Of a stretch of 64,000 nucleotides of DNA, positions 55,142 through 64,000 are shown piece after piece. The DNA is taken from positions 694,689-758,688 of the forward strand of contig KN832882.1 in NCBI GenBank assembly GCA_000827325.1, in the 5' to 3' direction. Position 1 is the stretch's first letter, and every line of letters begins with the position of its first letter. This DNA is from Oidiodendron maius Zn. Lineage: Eukaryota > Ascomycota > Leotiomycetes > Myxotrichaceae. A model generated the notes under the pieces. It was not told the origin of the DNA. It ran no database searches and saw only the letters and a list, made by a program, of their open reading frames with translations. Both the position numbers and the translations under genes were made by a program.

Positions 55142-56478
55142 TGAGTGTTATATCTTATGTTTGTATCTAATATTTGTCTTGTATCGAATAGATATCTTAA
55201 AAGCGATGCTGGGTGCAAAGTTAGATGGCTTATATACTTGTGAATATATAAATGGTTTCATAGGTAGCAGATCCTTGTCGCAAATCCTTCCTGCACAAAG
55301 TTTTGGGAAAGACATTTGATATCGGACAAACAACCCACCTCTCTAGTTCGTATAACTCCACCTCGTATGATATTTGGGGTACGCTTTTTCGGACCCGGAG
55401 CCGGTTCAATCAAATGTCTGGTTTCAATTATCCGATATTCTCAGATATTGTACATTTGGAGCTCGAAGAAAGGAACAAAAGAAGAATTACTCTTCTTTTA
55501 ACTCTGCTGAGAAGGCATATTCGTCAGCATATTCCTCAATATGGTGACGTGAGGAACTATTTATTGAGGGGCGCGGGCCATGACTGACGTGCCGGTGTGT
55601 GGCGTGATGTCATGCCACACCAAGGTGTCCAGGCCATGACGGTCCTTGGAACGAACTGTATCGTCAGATACTTAACCATTGAAACTAAAACTGCTGCAGC
55701 CGAATAATATTCGCATAGAATACAAGATTCCTGTAGACATTTTCGTTGGCGAAAAGGAACCCGAATATCATCGACATCTCTACATGTTGCGTGTCTGGCA
55801 GAAAGCAAAAGTCGGACCCAACTACCTAGTTACCCATTTCGCCACCGAATTGGAATTTTAGGGCTGCATACTCAGTGGTAGAGAGGTCAAGTAATCCAAA
55901 GGGATCTAATTCAAGAGCTTTCATAGATTAACAACTAATAGAAAACCCAATTGAACATGGACCTTAGATATTGATTGGGTCCGAGGGTAGTAAAGGCACT
56001 ATTCACAATACGCGGCGCTCGAGCCTGCACCACTGCCGTCGGTAAGATTACGACAAGTTTGTCCCTCGGCCAATTTGACTAGACTTTAGTGGGCTGCTGG
56101 CGATATTGATGCAATTCTAAATATCTAGCTAAGTATACACATCGCCACTTAGGGTTAGGGCTAGTGAAGGTTGTGAGATTTGACTCAATTGATTGCTAAC
56201 AGGTGATTCCCGACGCTGACACGAACTGGCCAATTAGACTGCAGTCAGACGCCGTTCTCAAACTGCGGAAGGGGTTTATCGGCTAGCCGTACGAAGGCCA
56301 CTCTCCCCTTTCACGCTTCGGTGATATACAGAGGTACGCTGGGTGAAACGGACTAGGGAAAGCACTTATAAGATCAAATCGACTCAACGCTGACGCAGAA
56401 ATTAGCCGTTTACTTGCTGAGTAAAGTGCTTCTACCCTGGATTTATACGAACACAAGTAGCTGTCTTCCAAACGCACA
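55142..56478. other. Intergenic, 1.3 kb, no gene seen
   Basis: Between the divergent ADH and DUF4326 genes. Contains an inverted repeat GTGTGGC-N10-GCCACAC near 55597-55620, two copies of GGCCATGAC nearby, and the TTAGGG pair at 56149. Short open frames show no family features. Confidence 0.4.
56149..56160 (+). repeat. Two tandem TTAGGG units (interstitial telomere-like / telobox)
   Basis: Exactly two copies of the fungal telomere unit TTAGGG. Too short to argue for a former chromosome end; could be a telobox promoter element about 320 bp upstream of the DUF4326 gene, or chance. Confidence 0.5.
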
Positions 56479-56894
56479 ATGTCGGTAGTGGACTGGCGCA
56501 ATTCGCCCTTCGACGTCTACATTGGACGGCACGTTCCAAATGGTCCGCCAGGTATCGGACCTGACTCGGTATGTCATGCTAGTCCATTTCTCGACCAGGT
56601 TTAAACATCGCTCCTTCTAATGCCTGGAAGTGTCCCTTCGGAAACCCTTTCGTCATAGATGATGTTTCAGACCTAGCGGAACGTGCACGCGTAATAGCTA
56701 GTTACAAGCGCTGGCTGATGGAGCCGGAACAGGCCGCATTAGTTGAAAAGGCAAAACAAGAGCTGAGGGGAAAGGTACTAGGATGCTGGTGTAAGCCGCT
56801 TGATTGCCATGGTGATTTTTTGAAGGCAGTGGTGGATGAAACTGCTCAAGAAACGGAAATGAGGAGGGTGGAGATGTTAAAGAAGAGCTTGTAG
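56479..56894 (+). CDS. DUF4326-domain protein
   Basis: Two exons, 56479-56551 and 56599-56894 (intron 47 nt, GTATCG...CAG), in phase, 122 aa. The gene is not visible as one open frame. Domain marks: DVYIGRHVPNGPPG at the N-terminus, SNAWKCPFGNPFVIDD, a helix RARVIASYKRWLMEPEQAAL, and the signature LRGKVLGCWCKPLDCHGDFL with Cys, Cys and His likely forming a metal or catalytic site. DUF4326 occurs in bacteria, phages and fungi; no activity is established to my knowledge. The donor after GGPPG-type codons at 56551 is chosen because a later GTATGT would break the frame. Confidence 0.85.
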
Positions 56895-56954
56895 TAGGAT
56901 CGTGTTGGCACAACATTGACGAGCCTCAATTGATTGATATTTATATTGCATAAG

Positions 56955-57266
56955 CTAATTTCCATCTGGTTGCCGCGGGTCTTCAATCAGCTCTGCCTTA
57001 TCCTCACCGCTTGATTCTTCCAACCCTTGCCTATTAACACTGTAATTCTCTACCAGAGCTGCAAAGATATCGCTATCCTCGTCAACAGTTACCTCGTCAT
57101 CTGGGTTCAGGAATTCGTCAAGAGGAAGAGGGCCTTCAATCGGGAGCTGCATATTCTGGTCATTTAGGGCCTGACCAGTCCAGAATGATGTAGAAACAAA
57201 AGTTTGCCGTTCCCTAAGGGCTTTGCGCTGAGCATGCAGCTGAGGCCTCGATGTGAAATACTCCAT
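56955..57266 (-). CDS. Small acidic hypothetical protein, 103 aa
   Basis: ATG-led frame convergent with the DUF4326 gene. N-terminal basic stretch (RPQLHAQRKALRERQTF) then acidic (NPDDEVTVDEDSDIFAALVE) and a charged tail. No known family, signal peptide or membrane span. Plausible but unconfirmed gene. Confidence 0.45.
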   Translation of the reverse strand: MEYFTSRPQLHAQRKALRERQTFVSTSFWTGQALNDQNMQLPIEGPLPLDEFLNPDDEVTVDEDSDIFAALVENYSVNRQGLEESSGEDKAELIEDPRQPDGN

Positions 57267-57885
57267 ATCGTTGTTGTCAGTAGCTTTTGTATTTAAACTC
57301 TAGTTGCTTTAGATCCGTGGAGATCTTGTTAATTGATTAGCCGCCAAGGATATCGTCGCGGGAAAAGTCAAATCTCTGGCGGAGAGTATGGCGCTAAGAG
57401 ATGCCAGTCGGAAAGGGTTGGAAACATTAGCGATAGCTTAATTCGATCCCTTTAAGGGATACACCGAATAGATGAATAGGGCAGTGAATAGACTCTTAAT
57501 CCTGGCTAAGCATAGACTCGAAGGTTGATTAAGGATGATACGTATGACAGAGCGGACGGGATGCCATGTGATATAAAAGGATTTTATCTACATTATACCT
57601 GCTATAGGAAAGAGATTTCCTCTACCCGTATTTATCCAGCTCTACTAGCTAAGTAAGCATAGAATAGACAACCACCAGAACGCCTTAATTAATAAGCGTC
57701 TTTACTTTAGGCTTAGAACGTACCTCCCTTAGCAAGAGACTATTATTCTTATTTACTAGTATAATTAGCTTAATTTGTAAATGAAGTTCTATAACTTTTA
57801 TGAATAGCTCATATTATAGTGTAGATCTAACTTGGTAAAGAAAATTGGTATATCTAGATATGACAAGGAATATAAAGGAAGGTAA
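57267..57885. other. AT-rich intergenic stretch
   Basis: 619 bp, strongly AT-rich and stop-dense from about 57580, like old mutated repeat DNA. Downstream of the PKS-NRPS; no gene. Confidence 0.45.
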
Positions 57886-60800
57886 CTATCTTCTGGAAAC
57901 AATATTGTTAGATCCAGCAGACATAGTAACCTGCTGGGATGCCAACACGTAGGGAAATCCATTCTTCTTCGCTTCACCCATCCAAAGAAGAGCCTCCATA
58001 GATGGCAGCGCGTTCCACTCCTTGTCAGAGCTCAAGGTCATCATGGAGTGGTGGACATCAACACGCGTGATACCCTTGTATGACACTCTCGACAGCGAGG
58101 GAACTTCCTCATCCGCAGTTGGATGAAGGTCGTCAAACACTGCTCCGCAGACCTTGTCAAGGAATTGCTCGGTCTCGATCAGGTCCATATGACCCCAGAA
58201 GCCTTCAAAGCTGGGACGGACGCCGATGCATCTGGCATACTTCACGAAATCTCCAATTATCACCGGATCTAGAGTGAAAGGAGTGTTGGCTGGAGCTGCG
58301 GTGGGTATGTGGATACAAACTGGTAGACCGAGCTGCTGAGCAACATTGCGAAGCAGCTTCTCCGAAGCCCATTTGCTTGTGACGTATCCATCGCTTCCAT
58401 CGGTAGGAGGAACCATTCCTTCATAGATTGATACGGCACCCGAGGAGAAGAAGTGGAGAGGTAGAGAATGTGGGAGAGCCATACGGACTAGCTCTTTGAC
58501 CGAGTTGAAATTGACAGGTCGGAGGACTTCGTAGTCATCCCAGAAGGAGCGGTTTGCAGCACAGTGGACGATCAGATCGGCTTCCTCAGATATCGTGGCA
58601 AAGTCAAGGGGAGAGAGGCCAACGTTTAGCTCCCCAAGGTCACAAGTAAAGACCGAGATTTTGTTGGAAGTGGTTGTGAGCCTCGTCTTGTCGCGAACTA
58701 GACAAATGATTTTGTAGACTCTAGAATCTCTGACGAGACGAGGCAGCAAGTGGCGGCCGAGGTATCCCGTAGCTCCAGTCAAAACGATAGTTAAGTTGTC
58801 CTTACGAAGTGGCTTCGCTTGGCCCTTGGTTGACATCCAGGATTCTGGGACGGCGGTTTCTAATTCCCAATCAACCAGCTCATCTGCAACGGCGCTGTGT
58901 ATAACTTGAGCCATGCTCCGTAGATCACTCGAGCTCATGAGGTCGGTCAAGCGTGGTGCCGCACAGAAGGCCTCTTTTACCAGACGTTGAAGCTTAACGA
59001 GAAGGAGTGAGTTACCACCGATGTGGAAGAAGTCGGCATCTGGCTGGAATTCGACTCCGTGGAATGGAAGGATGATCTTCCACAGCTGACTTAGACGCTT
59101 CTCGGTGTCTGTGAGGATAATCGGCTTGGCCAACTTTGGATTGGCCAAGATGGGAAGGGGAATGCGGTTGATGGCATTTCGATCGGTCTTTCCATGAGCG
59201 TTCACGGGTAAGCTTTCCATGGGAACAAAGAGCGAAGGCCGTATATTCTGGGCAATCGGAAGTGTTGATTGAAGGTTGGCCAAAAATTGGTCGCAATCTT
59301 CAATGGCTTGCGGTGAGAAGACAACATAGGCGACCAGAAATTTCGAGTCGGCTTCTCCACGAACTGATACAACGGCCTGCGTGATCGAGCCATTTGCTGC
59401 TCGCATTATGGCGCTTTCGATCTCGCCCAGCTCGATGCGAATGCCACGAAGTTTGATCTGAGTATCGTCGTCTATCCTACCGTCACAGTATAAGAGACCA
59501 TCCTCGCAGAGGTGTCCGCGGTCCCCTGTGCGGTATAATCGATCCCATCCATGGGTCTCAATATCTTCATCCAGGAAAGGATCCTTGATGAATTTCTCGT
59601 TGGTCAAGTCGTCCAATCCGAGATATCCATTGACGATACCGGGTCCCCCAACAATAATTTCACCAGGAACACCAACGGGAACGGGTTTCAGGTTCTCGTC
59701 CATGATATAGACAGAGTAGTTTGGAAACATGTACCCCGTGGGGACTGACTGGTCAAGGTCCATCTCTCTATAGTGGATCTCGCCTGTGCTGATTGCGAAA
59801 GTAGCCTCAGCTGGACCGTAGGCGTTGTAAAGCCGCAACCCGGAGAGCCCAAGGTCACCAAAACTCCGAATGATAGATTTTGGCAAGGCCTCACCGCCAA
59901 CCAGTGCGCACTTCCAGGCTGAACACTTGGACAGGTTGTCCGATCCTAAGTGAAACCACATTCCGTACTCGGTCGGAGTGGCTCCAGAGTGGGTGACACC
60001 TTCTGTAAGCATGATCTTGGTGATTTCGACGGGGTCGCTACGCTTCTCAGAGGGTACAACGCAAAGAGTTCCGCCACTAGTAAGGGCAAGGAAAATCTGG
60101 AACAGAGAGAGGTCGAAGCTTAGCGTAGTTTGTTGGAGAACCACCTTTGGGCCGACACCCCAAACTCTCTCGGCCCCTTCAAAATGTGCGGCTAAGCAAG
60201 AGTGTGGAAGCACTATTCCTTTAGGCACACCGGTCGACCCACTGGTAAAAAGGATCAGCGCAGTTGAATTTGCCCGGGAAATGTTGGGCACTTCAGGAGC
60301 ATCAGCATTAGTCTTGACCTGGGAGATATCTATCGTAAGTGCTTTATGCGCTCGGAGAGACGAGACCTTGTCAATTGTCCATTGATCTGCAAGGATGACT
60401 TCGGGACGAGCAACTTGTACGGAACCAAGGAGCCGTTCAGGGCCGTTCTTGAGATCGAGAGGCAGATATATAGCTCCAGTGCGGAAGATGGCAAGCATTG
60501 AGCATATCCAGTTCGCGCTTGGCTCTTGGAAAACGGCCACAACAGTCCCCTCAGAGACACGGGCATGTACTAACTCTGTGGCGATAGCATTAATACGATA
60601 ACCCATTTGGGCATAAGTCATGACATTTCCATGGCCATCTTTGAGAGCAATATTAACAGGATGAGCTTGGATAACTTCGTCGACGCGGTGAGCGATAGTG
60701 GGAGGCCATAGAAGCTCTATAGCGGGACCTATTTGGCGTCAGATATGCCACCTAGATAGCCAGGCTGTTCGGCCGAAACTCACCCTTTCCAATATTAAAT

Positions 60801-63800
60801 GCATAATCAATGTCTTTCTGTGGCCAAAGGGAAGGCGAGGTCAAAAGGATATCACCATCAGGACTCTGAATGAATTGCTCCATAACATTGACATAGGTGC
60901 TAAGAAGCAACTCGGCATGACTTTGTGAGTACAGAGCGTCCTGGACCTTCATAACAACGAGTGTTTCTCCAGCAGCGGTATCAATAACCTCAAGCTGCAA
61001 GTCATATCCTGTTGATGAGTTATTGAATGCCACCTCAGCATTCACCCCGGCAAGGCTAATATGCTCTTGGTCACCCTGTCGGTAGTCCATGCAGATTTGG
61101 AAAATGGGACTGTAATAGCCAGACCGAATTGTACCGAGTTCGTTTAGCAGAACATCAAATGGAAGCTTGGAGTGTTCTAGAGCTGCATATACCTTGTTCC
61201 TGGTGGATTTCACGGCATTGCTGAACGTATATGACTCCGTCCTATTAAACTTGATGGGAAGTAAATTAACCAAACATCCGAGCGTATTAATAAAATTCTT
61301 ATCCACCCGGTTGGAGTCCGCAATGCCAATGAAGAACTCCTTAGTTTCCGGAAGCAGGCGGAAGATGAGTGCCTGCAGGACGGAAAGATAGACATGGAAA
61401 TTCGTGCAGTGGAGCTTGCGGGCGAGTTGTTTCACTCTCAGAGCAAATTTTGATTCTAACCGAGCAGCTGCCCGATGCTGCCTGTTACACAAGTATTAAA
61501 ATGCTTCTAAGAAACTTGAAGAGAATGCTTACTTGTACTGTTTCATAACCCTGCGTGATGGTACCTTGGAGAATGTCAATAAATCAACTGCGCCAGGATC
61601 TTTCGTTATATTGCTTCGGAAGAAATCGATTTCCTTCCTGAATAATCCTGATTCATACTCGTGTCGCTGCTGAGCTGCGAATGCGCGATACTGGGAACTG
61701 GCTGGCAGAGGGTCGAGGATTTTACCTTGGTAGGCGTTGTTAAGTTCTGAAATAAAGACATGTGTGCTTTGTCCGTCCAAAGCAATGTGATGGCAGCCCA
61801 TAAGGAAGTAGTGAACAGTATTGGATAGAGTGAGTAGTTGCATTCTAACTGCCCCCCAATTCTCCAAGTCATAGATATGGTTTTGTAGAGATCGAAGCTC
61901 CTGCTCTGCTTCATCCTCACAATATATCTGCTTTTTCTCCAGTTTTAGAAGTGCAGTTGGGAGAACACCTTGCATAGGAATCCCTGTGTCGCCGTCAGAC
62001 CAGAAGAAGCGTGTTCGCAGGGCTTCGTGTCTCTGTATCACGACGTTTAAGACCTGTTCGAATGCCTGAACGCGCAGAGGACCATCCATGCGAGCAGAAA
62101 ATGAGAAGTTGAATGGCGTCTTATCAGATAGAAAGTGATGCAAGAACCAGAATCTTGCTTGCCCAAATGACATTTCAACTTTGGTCTCTAAGGAACTACC
62201 AATGAACAGATCGCGCCGAGTCTTCTCTAGGTCCTCTTTAGTCGGATCGTGTTGCCCAGAGAACGTTTTATCACCTGGGCTTGTCGATCGAGAATCGAGT
62301 GATGCTGATCCCGTCGCGCTAGATGAATCGGCCGGTGTGGATATTGAAGTGGACACGATAGAGTTCTCGTTCATCACATACTTGGAAATGAACGATTTCT
62401 CTGACAGAGTTGGCACTGACGAACTCTTCGGTGAACCACATCCCCCTTTCTCGAGCACATCTAGGTCAATAACAGACGTAGGGATTTTCCCAAAAGCAGT
62501 GTCGAGCAGATCCAAAATAGAACTGCCACCGAGAACTTTCAAAACAGGGATATCGACATCGATCTCTTTGAGGAACCACGACCGAACCTCAACCGCAACC
62601 AACGAATCCACCCCTTGCTCAACGAGAGCGAGTGATAAATCGACAGAGTCCTCTTGCGGAATTCGAAGGATCGTCTTGAGGCTCATTACGAAAGAGTCTA
62701 TCCATTGATGTTAGTATTATGTCTTAGTCTTTCAGGTTAGGAAAACAATGGGGCGTGAAATTACGTTGAATGATGGAATAAACCTGATTTTTGGTTTTGG
62801 CGCTCTCTAGTTGTGTCTTCACCCGAACAGTGGTATTGGTACCACTATAGCTCGACTTATTTTCTTGCTCAAGCAGGTAATGAGTGAACTTTAGGTCTCT
62901 GCGATGTGTTTCCTTCACATGTAGGTCTGCAGGGATGAAATTGACGCCGCTGACGACCTCGGCCTTCTCGGGAGATGCTGGATGACCAGAGAGTACGGCT
63001 TCTGCAAAAAGAATACAAAAGTCTTGTTCAGAGATGTTTATGTATCCGATACTCGTGAAGTATTCAAAGTCGAAGTTGTTCCCCTGGGCGGCATAGCCAA
63101 TACCGGCAACGGCAGGAACCACCATGACTGAACCGGCAACTCCCCTCGCCTTACGTTGGTACGCAAGTGAAGTCATAAACATATTAGCTGCAGAGTAGTT
63201 GCTCTGTCCACTGAATCCAATGACAGCTGTAATTGAAGAGGTAACGACGAAGAAATCTAGATTTGTGTCATAGAACAGCTCATCGAGCAACTGAGTACCT
63301 TCAACCTTGGGTTTAATAACCTTGATAAATTGTTCACGAGTCATGTTATCAAAAAGGTCGTCTTGAAGGATCATTGCCCCGTTGATGACGCCAGCAATGG
63401 CTGGCATTGTGGAAGAAATAGCCTTGTGAGTTTCGCGGAGAGATTTTCGGCTTGTGATGTCCCTAGATGCTATTAGTAAGGGATGTACACGGCAAATGGG
63501 TAGGAGCAAGACCAACAATGAAAAGGTCCTGACTGTTGCACCTTGCATTGCCATTGACTCGACGAACTTCTGGCTGACCTTCGGTGTTCGACTACTCAAG
63601 ACGACGTGTCTAGCACCATGAGCCACCATCCATCGACAGAGGGATTGGCCGAGTTCACCCGCCAAACCGACAAAGAGGTACGTCCGGTCCGGCCTGAAAA
63701 TAATATCAGAGTCAATAGGCTGCACCTTGACGCTTACTGGCCCAGAAGTCCAATCTACGAGTGCTAGAGGCTCTCCAACGGCGGAGTGGGTCGAGATATC

Positions 63801-64000
63801 CGCAAGAGAGATATGGCTCGATTCGTTATTCGTGGCTTGAGACGCCGATGCTGTTAATGCACTATTGAGAAGAATAGTCATATCATCTGACTGTGCTCCG
63901 GGGAAGACATCCAATTTGTTGTTGAGTATAGAGGATTCCTGAATACGAATGCATTGTGGCGGGAGGCAATTCAAGATGAGTCCCTGGACGACTTCTGAAG
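57886..64000 (-). CDS. PKS-NRPS hybrid synthetase, C-terminal half (KR-ACP-C-A-T-R), 5' end outside window
   Basis: Exons, minus strand: 63517 to beyond 64000, 62765-63462, 61533-62697, 60784-61482, 57886-60728 (introns 54, 67, 50 and 55 nt), all in phase; about 1955 residues visible. Domain order: end of the reducing region and ketoreductase (YLFVGLAGELGQSLCRWMV; SSITAVIGFSGQSNYSAANM), ACP (EQGVDSLVAVEVR), a condensation domain with GCHHIALDG, an adenylation domain (LFTSGSTGVPKG, NAYGPAEATF, YRTGDRG, KLRGIRIELGEIE, NAHGKTDR), a carrier (FFHIGGNSLLLVKLQ) and a terminal reductase-like domain (TGATGYLGRHLL; FSSGAVS; YVTSKW, Tyr codon 58384-58386). It should condense a polyketide with one amino acid and release the product. 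The amino acid and product cannot be read. Upstream KS-AT-DH-MT lie outside the window. Confidence 0.95.

Noticed and set aside
55303-55861. Two plus-strand frames upstream of the ADH gene
   Set aside because: Non-ATG starts, no recognised family, atypical residue use.

Overview
The window is nuclear DNA of a filamentous ascomycete, most likely a Eurotiales-type mould (this rank is inferred). The evidence is short (about 45-135 nt) introns with GTRNGT-like donors and CTRAC-like branch sites in most genes, two Zn2Cys6 activators, a HET-domain protein, a P450, SREBP-type bHLH proteins, and a fungal PKS-NRPS. There is no bacterial operon structure, CRISPR array or recognisable tRNA. Most genes below had to be spliced by hand; exon joins were accepted only when phase and family sequence both fitted.

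Layout. 1-426: 3' end of a GC-rich GNAT acetyltransferase. 678-9985: a possible small catabolic or detoxification cluster made of a secreted amidohydrolase of the 6-methylsalicylate-decarboxylase type, a secreted type-B carboxylesterase, a Zn2Cys6 activator and an 11-exon MFS transporter. 10.4-13 kb: a bHLH relic and a HET protein. 13.8-15.6 kb: an unrecognised two-exon gene. 16.1-19.4 kb: a divergent P450 / fumarylacetoacetate-hydrolase-family pair. 19.6-22.9 kb: a seven-blade EAR propeller fused to an alpha/beta-hydrolase whose catalytic residues look lost. 23.7-28.7 kb: a protein kinase and a CorA-like membrane protein. 28.7-32.6 kb: gene-poor DNA ending in a broken chitin synthase tail. 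32.8-46.4 kb: NAD(P)-binding protein, Hsp20, bHLH copy A, a second Zn2Cys6 activator, a Tda3-like flavoprotein, a 2EXR protein, a small coiled-coil membrane protein, a Pcl-type cyclin and an acidic conserved protein. 47.2-48.7 kb: a broken glycogen-targeting PP1 subunit (CBM21). 49.1-57.3 kb: membrane RING-H2 ligase, bHLH copy B, zinc alcohol dehydrogenase, DUF4326 protein and small hypotheticals. 57.9-64 kb: the 3' part (KR-ACP-C-A-T-R) of a PKS-NRPS that runs off the window.

How the parts relate. The left cluster and the P450/FAH pair look like small-molecule catabolism modules. The PKS-NRPS at the right edge is probably the start of a biosynthetic cluster lying mostly outside the window. 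The most unusual signals are the EAR-propeller/pseudo-hydrolase fusion, three copies of a small SREBP-type bHLH gene in 42 kb (one dead), several interrupted genes (chitin synthase tail, CBM21 subunit), and very small exons in the MFS gene.
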